A stretch of 64,000 bases of DNA, from positions 10,469-74,468 of the forward strand of contig DAOQQF010000001.1 of the NCBI GenBank assembly GCA_035333525.1. Reading direction: 5' to 3'. Both the position numbers and the translations under genes were made by a program. The notes below the pieces were generated by a model. That model was not told the origin of the DNA, made no database searches, and worked only from the letters and a program-made list of their open reading frames with translations. The number at the start of each line of letters is the position of its first letter. The stretch's first letter is position 1. Source of the DNA: CALMFT01 sp035333525. GTDB lineage: Bacteria > Patescibacteriota > Gracilibacteria > Absconditabacterales > Absconditicoccaceae. Positions 10,557-23,992 of this stretch are shown piece by piece.

Positions 10557-10772
10557 ATGAACACTATCTGATGAAACACTGAATTAATATCTTATAATCC
10601 ATTTGAAGCAAACAAGAGTTTTCTAAAAGATGCTCTCCAAAAATATACATCTGAAATACGTGGGCTCAAAAATGATATCAATACTACTCTGGAACACAAT
10701 AATAATATGTCATTTCCTTATTGTGTAAGACATACACAAGAAATTGGTACTCTTTTTGAGGCTGCAGCATAA
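10557..10772 (+). CDS. Small hypothetical protein
   Basis: A 71-residue protein in a frame with two early TGA codons (MNTIGGNTELISYNPFEANK), a helical middle (FLKDALQKYTSEIRGLKND) and the tail EIGTLFEAAA. It may form a small helical hairpin; I do not recognise it. It sits 45 nt after RNA-like element A and ends 3 nt from the stop of the convergent giant gene. It could be cotranscribed with the RNA element. Confidence 0.55.
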
Positions 10773-10775
10773 GTC

Positions 10776-13700
10776 TTATTTCACTCCCTCTACCTCAACG
10801 GCTATAGTTGCTATAGATGTTCAACCTTTTTTTAACGTATATAAAACACGTCATCATTCAAATCAATACTGTGCAGTATATGATCTATGATAGGGCTGAA
10901 CAACATTAATCAAACCTGTTGGTCATACCAATATTTCACAAATTCATCCCTTGGGTTTAATACAAAATCCATCACTATATGAACCGAGTAATCATACAGA
11001 TGAAGGTAGTTTAATAACCTCATAAGATCCATCCAATAATGTTATTGCATTAGATCAATCCATGGTGCGAGGTTTGAGATAGATACGATAAAGTTCCTGA
11101 TTATTCTGATTGATAGTAATGGTAGGTATATGATCTATAAAATCTATTCCAATACGAATGGATCAATTAGTATTGATAATCTGTCATTCAGGAGTCAGAC
11201 TTACTCACAAAAACTTACCTTGAGCATCATAAAATCCTTTGTCTTGTTTAAAAGCAAACACTCATCAAGTAATAGTGACCTGATAGGTAGTTGTATCAAA
11301 CGAACTTTGTTTATTTAATGCTGATTGTAAAACCGATTCAACACCATTCCTTATTCTGATAAATTTGACTGTTCAGGTATCAACATCACTATTGAGATTA
11401 CTAATTGCTTGAGACTGACCAATGGTATTAGTAACCACATCATCAAGTGTTAACTTTGGTAAATCAAGCTGAACTCTTACCGTCTTAAATCATCTGTTTC
11501 ATGCTGCATCTTCAGCTACAAGTTGATAGGTATAGGTAATTGGCTTATCGGTATATAGTCATGATAAGATAATCTGATCATCATCCCTCGACGCTACTAC
11601 CTTACCTTGTTCATCAACAATTCGATTACGAATCACCCTAGAATCATCAAACCAACTTCCTGTGAGTGTATAGTATGATTTGATAGTACCATATAACATA
11701 TCTCACTGTCATGCAAAAGTATTTTTTTTGTCACGCATAAGTCATACGGTTGGGTATGGTGCAGAACTATCAGCAATAAGTTGCATACCAGCAGTTTCAT
11801 GGAGAGACCAAGGTGAAACTTTATGGATCCATGAAGATGGTTTTGACACAAACAAAGGGATAAATGAAAATAAACTATTAGACTGTGATGTCATAGTTAC
11901 CTTTGCGATCTGAGTAAAATACCATCTCCTTGGTAAGTTATTCAAAATGACACTTACTGTCGATGTATCAGCTTGGATATAGCGAATTTCACTATCATCA
12001 AGTTTTATAGTCTTACCATCGATATTAATACCATCAATTGTGCGTCCTGCCAAGGATGTATCCAGTAATAAAAGATAACTATAATCAGATCATTTTTCTA
12101 ATACCGTCTTTGTAGAATCAGCATACCTAACTATATAACCTTGCATTGATCTCTCATGTATATTTTCTCCACTATGTGAAATAAGCTCAGAATCAACTTG
12201 ATAAGTCATAGCTTGATAAGTCTGACCTACCGTTTCCCATCATACAGGCATTCGTAGAGATGACCATATACGAACATCATTATAATATCAGTATTGATCA
12301 ACCTTTGATTGAAGATCGGACACTGAATCAATCTCTACTACAGTAACCTGAGAGCTATTATTTTTATAAATTGGTTTTGTTTCAGCATATTTGATATAAA
12401 TAGTATGACCATCCCATGATATAAGTTCACGTTCCTTATCATTGTTTAAATCTTTTTCCAACATAGTCTGACTCAATCATTCTCATTTAGTAGTACTTGA
12501 TATAACATTGTGGTAATTACCATCATCTCATAATGTAAAATATCCATCAATATGTGAAGCAGGATCAGTAGAATATCATCATACAAAATCTGGTTTATTA
12601 TCTCATGACTTTTTTATTTGAGACAATAAAAGATTATGAGTATTACTATCATCTGAATTTTTTACCTGTGTAATAAAATTATTCTGATTATCTACTAATA
12701 TAGTATGATTCAAATGATTATTTGTATAATCTATATTTTCCTTAAGTTGAGTAAGATAAGTTAATGATTGATCATAATCAGATTTACTCATTCATAAAGT
12801 AAGATAATCTGATTGTTTAAGCGCTTGAACATATCATCATACCACATGTTGTTGAGTCTGAACATATTGTTGTGGAATATTATTTGATGAAAGATACTTA
12901 TATGTTTTTGGGTCAATATTAAGCAACGATGCTTTTAGACTATGATTCAAAGAATCATCACTAACATATTGTGTTTGAGCAATATGACGAATCCATCAAT
13001 CATAGTCTTGTTGAACCCAATCAAGTTGTTCACGATTACTTTTTAGTAACTCATCCCTAATCATAGTTGCTTGTTGTTTAACATAATTAATTCATGTTGT
13101 ATTGATAGATGTACGAGTAGGTAGTTTATATGAGGTTTGTATATCTCAAGCAATAAGAGCTCTTTGTTTATTACCAGGGTGAGAATCATGCTTGATAAAA
13201 TAAGTAATATCACCAGCAATTTTAGTATTTATTTGACTATAATCTGATGTAGCAGTAGGTATTTCATCCAAAGGCTGTACACTGCCAAATGGTTTTACAT
13301 CCAATATAATATTATGCGTATCATATGTTTCAATAGTATCATCTATTGTTTCATTATACCAATTTCATACACTATCAAAAGCTTGCTGAATCGCATTATT
13401 GATAGGAGTGAGAGCAGGAATTTGATCACCACCACGGAGTATTGCTCTTGTGCCAAGATTGAGTGATTGAGCAACACCATCAAATAGTGAGTAAATACCA
13501 TCAAAGTACAACTTAACTCCCGCATATGTCTCCAATTTAATATCAAAACTTCATCCCTTGTAGCCATTTGGTTTGAAAAGATTCCATGTCTGAAGTGGAG
13601 CATTTGGTATCATAAGTTTTAAACTATCAAACGGTTCTACTTGTCGCGTTCTCTGAGTCATTTGCTCAATTCTTGATTTAAGTCATTTCTCGCCAACCAA

Positions 13701-16700
13701 TCCAATTCATCACTTGATAATACAAAATACTCTACCCAAGAAATCAGCAATATCAATAGCTAATCATAGTTCAGGAGCAATTTTTGGTATACGAGGAGCA
13801 GGAGGTAATGTTGGTCACTTAAAGATAAATTGAGGAATAAAACTCGGTAAACGTAATGCGGATAAATCTGGTGGTTGAGGTATTACTGGCAAAGAAGGTA
13901 AACTGATACTAATTTGACCCTTTATCAATCATCACATTGATGGCGGATAGGGTGTATCCGGTAAACCAAATTGTATCAGATTATCAAACAATGTTACCTT
14001 TTTTGGTTGAAATCTAAGTTTAGGAATAACGATATCAGTACTAAAATCAACATTACTCAAATCCAAAGTAAGTGATGGGATCTTAAAAGGAGGTATTGCA
14101 AAAACTGGTAACTTGGGGCAAAAAGCACTCAATGAACAACTGTAAGCACTATAATTATCAACAGTACATTTACTACATGTTTCTTTTCGATTAACAGAAA
14201 AATCAATGATAATCTGTCGCGTTTTGATAATACCAACAAGCGATATAATAAAGTCTACTCGTGCATCAAATCATCTTGCAATCTTACTTAGCCATGAAGT
14301 AACAGCGTCAATAGTACCATATGCAAAATTAAATACATCATAAATATAACTATCAAAACTATGAAGTAACTCATACACTTGTTTTGGTAACTGACCATAA
14401 AGCTCAAGTGTTTGAATATTTTGTCTTACTGAGCGTTCGAACTGCCCAAGTTTATTATTTATATCTATCATACTATCTACTCACTGAGTACATGCAGAGC
14501 GATCAAACTCGTTATTTAAATCCTTACATTTGTTAATAAGATCTTTTTTTGCTTGATCCCAAGCCTCCCAAATAGGTTTATTTCTTTCCAACCAACTTGT
14601 ATAAATCCCCTTAATAGTACCAATATCTTCTTGATATACTCGTGGTATTTCAATAAGAACATCCTTGGTACTAATAGTAATAAGTTCACTATCATTAAAC
14701 AACGTTGCCAGTTGATCAAAAGGGTTTCATAAGGTAGTATCAAGTCTTTTTGTCAGCTGTTGTTTACTCCATAGATTGGTATTATTGGTCAATATATTAT
14801 TACGCTGTTCTTTGAGCAATCTCATCTCATCAGATTGATTTGCTGATTTAAGTATTGATCAAATTCATACTGTTTGTTGTCATAATCATGCCAAATCTGG
14901 TAAGACAATGTTGAGATTAAATGTTGTAAGGTTGTTGATAGTGTATCTAATCTGATTATCTAAAAATTGATTCATGAGACAGCTTACCAGTCATTCAGTA
15001 GCAGATCATTTTACTTTGAGGTTAAGCGGATTTCATGGCTCAAGTCTAACCTTGGTAAAGAAATTGGATAAACTGATGCTATTGTAATTGGTGAGATTTG
15101 CATGACCACCAAGTTTTATCACCAATCCATGTTCTCCTTGTATAGACTCTAATCGATTATCAGTATTATTTATAGAAGTCTCTACAAACTTGAGTGGAGA
15201 GTTTTTTATCGTAATATCATCATTGCATATTGGACCATCAAGCTGTTTATGTTCAGGACTCAAAATATACTTACCTGTTTCTTTATTTTTTTCAATCTGA
15301 CACTTACCTATTCATGGATCAACTGCAAAAACAATACAATTTCATGCTACATCTCTAAATAACTTGGGTAGCTTCATTCATACCCCATAAGGACCAAAAC
15401 ACAATCCAATACCAAGTTTCGCTGTGAGAGTTGGAGCAATATATATTCTTAGTTGTGATGGGTATTGTCATCATCATACTCGATAAAACTTATCAGTAGT
15501 AGACTCTTTGAATCAAACTGGACCAACAGAGGGAACTGGACCAACCGGTGTTTGTAGTGTAGCAGGGAACCATACAAGTGGTAATCCCTTATCATTGAAA
15601 ATCTTACATCCCATGACTTGCATATCTCATGGAGCCAAGAAAGCCATATTCCATGGTAAGTTACTCAAAATAGGTATTCATGAACAACTTTTTTGACCAA
15701 GTTTGAATCACTCACATAGTCACCTTGTCAACTCTCCTATTTTCAAGTCTAGCTGTTCATCGATCGTAGAACCAAACAATCATAGTTTAAAATTCTCACG
15801 AAGTGAGATATTTCATGCAACTTCAAGTATATTAGTAATATATTGAAGTGAACTATATGTCGGATCTTCTCTAAGTAATCATTGCTGATTCCAAATTTCT
15901 TTTACATACTCTTTAATATCATCTCAGATTGCTTCTCACTCACGAGGTATAAAATTATTAACCATTGCATCAAGTCATGACGAAAATCATTCTTCAGTCT
16001 TTTTATTCATATCATCAATAATTTTTTGCAGATCTATTTTTATCTCTCTAAATGAATCTCACAACGATGGTAATATCTTCCATCTAAATTTCGCACAACC
16101 ATCTAATGGATCAACTTCTAGCCATGATGGAGTTTCAGGATCATCTTGGGCAAATGCCTTATCTATGAGTTTACCAATTGATCATTTGAGACCATTCTTG
16201 GAAATAAAATCTTGACCATGTTTAATAGTTACCAGTTGTTGTGATCTAAATACCACATGGTAACCAAAAGTTGTTTTTTTTCACGGTTTCAGATTATCAA
16301 TCATAAATAAATAACTTGGTCATGGTGAAGAAATATACTGATAATCAGAATTGAGCGTTCATGGGAAAAATCAGATTTGTTTACCTCCACTCATAGGAAC
16401 TTCCCATGGACCATTGAGTTTTTCTATATAGGTTGCAACTCAAACTCCACGACTCTCGAGGGTAATTTCTACTTTGACAATATCACCATCTTCCAATCTT
16501 TCTCCATCAAGATCAGTAAATACTTTATAAGCGATAAGCGGATCAGATGGAACCATGGCACTCAATTGCTTGTAAGCGATCTCATCAGTTCAATCAGGCT
16601 CATAGACAGGACGATATGAACCTCATAAAGTAACGGTATTATTCAGAGTATTTACATAATTCTCGAGATTCTTTATAGGATTTGCTGCTTCCATAAGAGT

Positions 16701-19700
16701 ATTTTTGATAGTCGAAACAGCCTGTTTGATTTGAGTAGCAGTTGGTTTTTTGCCCATATCGGGAAGTTGTGGTTCTGCAACGATAACTTTTTCTGGCTCC
16801 TCTAAATCATTGGGGTCAATAGTAGACGATGTTTCATCTACCGATCAATTACTTACCAATCATTGTCGATGAACAAGTGCTTCATCGGTAATGTGTTCAC
16901 CATGAACCTTGGGTGCGAATGATTTAATAATAGTAGATTTGTTTTCTTGTCTCTTCTTCCATCATGGATCACAACCGAGCTTGTCCCTAGAAATATAGTT
17001 TCATCATCAAAATCACAGTTCAAATAATGTAGAACCTCATCAACCATAAAAGAGTGTAATAGTATTATTTTTATCCAATACAACAATATCAGTAACATTG
17101 TCATCATTTGGATCAGTCAACATCCATTGATAGACATCATTGGTATTAAGGGGTTCTTGAGAACCACTTCATAATGAAGATGCTCCTAAATTCAAACAAA
17201 TAGGATAACCATCAACATCAATTCTATCTCCCTCATAGTTTTTGTAAAATCTTAGTTGATAAGCAAGAGTCTGGACAAAAATATCTTGGTAACCATCTCC
17301 ATCTCCATCTCATACATAGACCTGTTTAATACCATCATCAATAAATGCCACATCTAATAATTCAGCATACTCTCTGTTTCATTTTGCTAAGAGTATTTTA
17401 ATAGTTCCATTTGCATATACTACCACAAGATCCTTTTCGCCATTACGATCTCGATCAATATCCATCGTTTGTGTAATCAGATTATCTGGATCTGAAAATA
17501 CAACATCTCATACTCACCCATCATATAGAGTATGATCGATACGTCTATTGATTTCTCATTGACGATAGGTAGGATCTCATAAATTAATAACAAATTCACT
17601 AGCATAAGGCATAGCGCTTTGACCAACAGACTTACCCTGAGCAAATAGAGTCAATGGTTTGAATGTATCACCAAATCAGATATCATACTCAGCATGATCA
17701 CTATGTTGGATACTAGGTATAGTTGAAAGTTCACGATCTTGGAGAGTTTGATCAATCTCTTGGAGAATAAGTCATCATTTAGATGACTGTCAAATAGACT
17801 GGATCACTACACGATAACGAGATGAGTCAATGGTTTTGGACCATTGATCCATCAATGATTCGAGTCATCATCACTCATAAGGTAACCAACCATATGGAGT
17901 AACATATCAGCGTTGATTATTTACAACTGTTGTATCATATACTGTAGATGAGCCATCAAATGAAATAAGAGTTCTATCATCACGCAAAGCAAGAATTGAT
18001 TTATAAACACGTCATAAGTCATTATGCTGAGTTGTTACTGAAAGTGTTTTGGGACTTTGTGTCAAAACGGTTTGTCCAATAAAATGGTTAGTTTGAGAGT
18101 CTTTCTGTTCAGACCAATTTGAACCATAAAGATTAAGATAAGCAACTGATAGATTTTCTATTGGCCATGATCTATTTTGAACAATTAATGCTTGATAATC
18201 TGGATATTGTTGATCAAATGACACTCATGCAATAGTAGAAAATAGGTATGCCTGTCATCAGGGGAAAATTGGTGTAATAGTAATATCTTGTTCTCACTGA
18301 ACATCAAGCAATCATCATGATCCATTAACTCCCTCAATAGCAATATTACCCACAATACCCATCAATACACGATTTGGTCATGGAAGAATATTTCATCGAA
18401 TATCAGTTACTTTAATGCTACCTTTCATAGATGAATCCATACCAAGTGTTGTTCATGGTAATGTTACTAGTGTTTTTTTGGCAGAAGCTGGTTTTGCTGA
18501 AATTGTAAACGTTTCTATGGTCTGACCTATTTTTACTTGAATACTATCATCTCATGCTCTCATAGTCGGATAAAGATAAAACTCAACAATTCATCATGTA
18601 AAGATAAGCTGATCTATAGCACCAAATCAATCAATATACTCTGTTTTTCAAACATCATTAATAAAAGATTGACGAGTTTTTGTTCACACAATAAATTTAC
18701 CTCATAATGATTTTATGTCTACCAATCCATAAATTGACTTACCATCATTGATAGTTAATGAAAGTTTTGGTAACTTATTTAAATCAATAATAGATCTAGA
18801 ACCATTTTTTTTTTCGAGATCAGTAGTTTGTTCTGGTAATTGAAACACTGTTTGTGAAGATGAAATACGTATCTTAGGATCAACAATATCCAGTTTGAGT
18901 TCTTGTTGTACAGGAATCAGATTATAGGCTGATTTTATGTACACACTATCTGATGATCATTTGACCGTAAAACTATCATATAAAACTCATGCATCCATAA
19001 ATGATGATAGTTCAAAACCAGTACTCATTTGATTATTATATATTAATCATCAACCTTGTTGTGTTTGTACCAAGAAATTAAACGGTGAACTACTTACCTG
19101 ATTATTATTGATATCAAATCATTTGATGATAAGAGGTAACATACTTCATCTAGCAATTGGAGGTATATAATTTCACACAGGAGTATTAAACTCTATACGA
19201 GCAAGTTGTCATGGTAAAACCGTTATAGTAAGTGTGCGATAAATACATTGATTTGGTTTATCACATAATGAAATCTGGTATATCATATCTCATACTCCCT
19301 GAGACTTTGCAGGATCTAATGTATATGGCAATATAAGTGATTTAGTTCCATTTATAGTAAGTTGTTTCTTTTCACAAAGATTACCTCATTGTCATATTAA
19401 ACAGTTTGATCATGTAGTCAACACATTAATTGTGTATGATCCAAGGTCTTGTTTGGGTTGTATAGTCAATGTTAAACCAGAATCAATAAACGGTGTAGTA
19501 ACATCAAATGACGTCTTGAGATTGGCTAGTTGTTTAAATAAAGGACGTTGTTTGATAGGATCAACTCATGGATCCTGTTCTTTGATAAGGGATCTCCATG
19601 ATTGAGCATACTTTTGTGCTTTTTGTCTTTCAGGAGATAGTAACTCATCACCAAGTTGTTCCAGTCATCCTTTAAAACCAGAGGCAAAATACTCATTGGC

Positions 19701-22700
19701 CGATCCTACAAATGTAAGACCAACCTCAAATTGCTTCAGTGGTTCATTTTGGAGCCAGCACTTCATTGCTTGAGGTCGCTTAATCAATGAAACAGAATAA
19801 CTTGGGGGTATAAGATGATCACATGTACCAATTTGGAGATCTTCTTTGGTTTTCGCGGTAGGACGAGGAGCTCTTTCTTTTTGTTGTTGAATACGCTTGA
19901 GCAATGGTGGAGATGTCTCAAATTGAATATAATCTGAGCCATCACTATTAATATATCATACTTCATAACCACGTGTATTATAGTATGGATAAGCAAATTC
20001 TAATGAACTTACTTGATCAAATGATGCAACCGGCTGAACGGTCATATAGTTATGGAGAATATATCTTGTTTTATCATTTGAATCGGCAAATGATTGTATC
20101 AATGAAAACTGAGTAAGTATTTTATTGGTTGTATCAAATGGTAACTGCTGTCGCATAACATTTGAATAATAAAGATGACGAGCAATTGAACGTATAGCAT
20201 CTTGCACTGAAACGTTCTTTCCTTGTCGGATTGTACTAAGTTGATTAATAAGAAAATCATCTGGTAGCAACTCATACGGTCTAAGATAAAGTCACGTATT
20301 ATCTTTTTGAACCAATGGCGATATCCTTCGATCATGTGGTTGAAGTTTATCAATCCAATGTTGTCTTGGTAATCATCAATCATTTCCATAATAAAATGCA
20401 TACCTTTTATCATACTGTTCATTGAGTGTCTGATTATAGTATTGTGTTTGTTGTTTAAAGTATTGTGAAATAGATTGTTCAATATCTGAAATACTCATCA
20501 ATGTCTTTTGTCATTGATTATCTTTGTAAACAGGTATTTTCCATATATTTGGATAGACCCATACTATTTTATCTCCACCAATTCATTGAAAATTGACATA
20601 TCTAGGAGAATCGATTGGTCTTTCAAGAGTAAATTCATTGATTCATCATGCTTGAAGCTGTTTCCCTGTAAACCATGCTTGACGAGTTCATGTATTAAGT
20701 ACCGCTTTATATCCTCACAGTGAAAGTTTTTTTCACTGATACAGCACACTTGCTCCAGGATAAAATGAAATAAGCGTCCCAGTTGGATCTATATCAAAGA
20801 GTTTTTCATCAATAGGATTCATGCGTTGATTATTGATTGTAAACTGCACTCATTTACACTGCAATCATAGTTCTTCAGGATCGGTATTATGTAATTCACA
20901 AGGATAAGTAGTCTCAATCCAAGGTATAGAGAGTAATCTAGTAGTATCAGAGGTGTTTTTCAATACGATATTAGAACCAAAATTTGAAAATATTCTTTTT
21001 TTATCTCGATAATCAAGAGTAAGATTTCAGTTTCCTAAACTCCCAACAAGTCCGTCAAAACTAATAGTCTTTCACCATTCATGTCGTTGTGCTGTGCTGT
21101 TAAACAAAACCTTGCCTCATGTAATAATATAATCATCTCCTTTTTTGGCATACAGTTGAGTTTGAACAGTGCCAGGATAGATATCAGTAAATTTAAATAT
21201 CACGCCTACACACGATCACTCTGGATCTTCTATTTCACTCAAATCTTGACAGGCCATATCGACATTCAACTGAACCTGATCCAGATGAATAAAATCTCCA
21301 TACATTTCTTCATAAGTAGGAGACTTGTGCTCAAATACAGAACTAACTGATCTTATAAAACGATTCCAATGATCTTCATTTCGTCATTGAATAGTAATAT
21401 AATCAGAAGGCACAGGATGGGTTGTGTTTTGGATACGTCACCAACTAGGTAAGAAAAATAAACCATCATCTTTTGAGCCCTCTCATAATGCAAAAAGATC
21501 AATCTCGGATCGATTAGTAATTCTTGGCTTACCATTTCTTCTTACTTTTCTCTTATGGACCTTAATCCACTTACCATTGTCTCTTAGTACCTTGATAGCA
21601 GAACCAAAAAATCATGCAGCCAAAAAACTATCAGAGTATCATGAGTATGATTTGAGGTTTGATGGAATATCTTCTTCATCACCATCATCATCACCATCGT
21701 CTTCATCATTTGATCACAAGGTAAATCACACCACTCTATCAGGTGTTGTAATTCTACTTCATGCAATATCAAAAACCCATCCTCATAAACTCCTATCCTT
21801 GAAAGGATTCCATAATTGAGTATAATCCATTCTGGCTATATTAAGCCTTAAGTCATTACTTTCAGTATCAATATTTAATGGCGTATATCATGCTCGATAA
21901 TAAGATATAAATCTATTTATGGTTTTTCTCTTTTTTCTGTGTTTTTTGAATGGCATAGTATTTTTGACTCTCTCAAATTCAGTCTGATCATACTCTACTA
22001 ATGAAAAATCATATCATCTATGAGCCTCTACCTCTCTTGCATTTTCTCCTTTTGATACTCATACTGATGATAACGGTTGATAATCTAACCATGATGTATA
22101 ATCAAATGTCTCAAGTTTTGGTATAGATCTAATATTATTAAATGTACCACGATAAATACTCAAATCACTTGCATATCTTGCCAACTCAGCTGGTAATCAA
22201 AAATAATACACCTCATACATATTTGAATCTTCAGTATTTATTCTGGTAGGAAGTATTACATTCATAGAATATCATTGTACTTCTATACGATCATCGATAG
22301 CCTTTTCTATTTTGGTGTTGAGATCCAAAAAGAGTTGATTAGTAATCTCATCATGTTTGGTAGTCAAAGTGATATGATCATCTGCATATCACAATACTAA
22401 TCATGTTTTGGTAGACTGAGTTTTGTAATCAAAATTATCTCACGTTCATGTCTCATGCTTTGAGACATTGATATATCTACCTCCTAAAGCAAGTCTTTTT
22501 TCTTTTGAGCTAAAGTAACTAGTGCCATAAAGTTCTAAATAATCTTTGGTAAATCACTCTACAACCTTTTGAAGAAAAATAGTATTTATAAACTTACTAT
22601 TTGGTAAGTCTCATAGTGATGATGGAGATGGTTCTGGATCATTTTTATCACTTGATGAAGATCAGATTATTTTTTTGAGAGATTTGACGAGATTTCGAAA

Positions 22701-23570
22701 TTTTTCAATTTGTTTGGAATAGGTACTTTTCATCTCATCAAACTCAGGAACATTATGATACTCATCATTGAGACTAGTAGTTGATAAAGTAGATCATGTA
22801 AAAATATCAACGATACCACTATTATGCAACGCATTAAATGTATCTACCATCAAATTTGTATATCTATTGTATGCGATATCTTCTTGAAATAAGGTATTAT
22901 TGACATAATTTGATAGATTATCTACCAAAGCCGTTTGCTTTTGATGTAGAATATCTTCATACCATAATGCTTTATTGGTCCATCACTGTGGATCTTGTAT
23001 ATAACGTTTCAGCTTATCAAAAAATCATTGATATGCTGATACATTTGCATCAAAATCAATAACTCCATGTCGTATTTCGGGTTGGCTATTTCATTCATCA
23101 CGATACTGAAAATAATCAGAAGTAGGTTCATAATAATATTTTGGTTGATCAAAATCAACAAGCGGATAAACAGTGGGGAATATGAATCATTGTTTATTTA
23201 CTACAGGTAATCTAAGGTCTCCAATCAAGATCGTTCATACAAGTTTACTTGGTCACTCTTTGGTTCACTCTAAGTACAAATTTTGATTAATCTTGACCAT
23301 ATCAGCAGGAGTTACCGATTCAGAATCGATAACAAAAAGCATAACACGAGGGTTATCATAATTTCTTCCAATATATTGTTTGGTGTACCAATCGACAGAA
23401 GATTGAACACTACTATATATAGATTTTTCTACAAAAACAGAAATCAAATCAGTCGATCAAGGTTGAGCATATGTTTTGAGCCAACCAAACATCGTTCCAG
23501 ACAAAACTATGTCCATTATATAAACCAAGGCAATAACCAAAAGAAAGGTTGCTTTTCTTGTTCGTTGCAT
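10776..23570 (-). CDS. Giant (4264-residue) secreted/surface protein with FG-GAP-like repeats
   Basis: One open frame of 12.8 kb once TGA is Gly, with no TAA or TAG inside. The N-terminus RKATFLLVIALVYIMDIVL is a signal or anchor helix. Around residues 2030-2160 lie FG-GAP/integrin-like Ca2+-binding loops: DIDRDRNGEKDL, GDGDGDGYQDIF and DPNDDNVTDIVVL. An acidic run lies near residue 620, a Cys pair (CSKC) near 3130, long helical parts near 3000 and 3700, and Ig-like strands near the end (AEDAAGNRGFKTV, about residue 4018). The rest is beta-rich and unrecognised. Very large exported proteins are known in this predatory/epibiotic lineage and are thought to mediate host contact; the adhesin role here is inference. 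Confidence 0.88.
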
Positions 23571-23655
23571 AGATCAATGATAACTATAGTCAGATAAAAT
23601 ATAACAAATAACACACCATATAACAAAAGATGACTAATGTAACTAATACAGTATA

Positions 23656-23829
23656 GGAAGCTGGGGAAAAACTCCCAATTCATGAAAAACTACCTATCAT
23701 ATCAAATCCTTTGGTCTTTTAAAATCCTCATTTGACGAGCTTCCTGAGAATATTTATCCCGAGAGTTCGGGACCTCTTCCATGTCGTAATCATAAAACTT
23801 CGTTTTATGTTGCTTATTTCCCAAGGCTC
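23656..23829 (+). ncRNA. Unrecognised structured RNA, copy B
   Basis: About 174 nt matching copy A at both ends and through most of the body. The pairs GGAAGCT / AGCTTCC, TGGGG / TCCCA and TCCCGA / TCGGGA are all present. The variable position holds a different perfect hairpin, CATAAAAC / GTTTTATG. It lies in the same orientation as copy A, on the other side of the giant gene, and ends about 160 nt before ileS. The upstream promoter is weaker than that of copy A. A T-box was considered because ileS follows, but no T-box sequence is seen. Confidence 0.62.
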
Positions 23830-23992
23830 AATAAATCTAATAAATATACAAAAGCAAACTGTATTTTTTTTGAATAGGTATTCAATCATAATTGAACGAA
23901 ATAACTACTTGTAAAGCACTCTGTCTTTACATTGTGTTGTAATAGTTCGTGATATAATTATAGATTGATTATTTAATTATTATACAGCTTTC

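Noticed and set aside
21424..21819. Plus-strand open frame of 131 codons with a Ser-rich tract
   Set aside because: Antisense to the acidic stretch of the giant minus-strand gene; the Ser run is the complement of Asp/Glu codons.
23656..23992. T-box riboswitch before ileS
   Set aside because: Position is right, but no T-box sequence or antiterminator was found, and the element also occurs at 10321 away from any synthetase gene.
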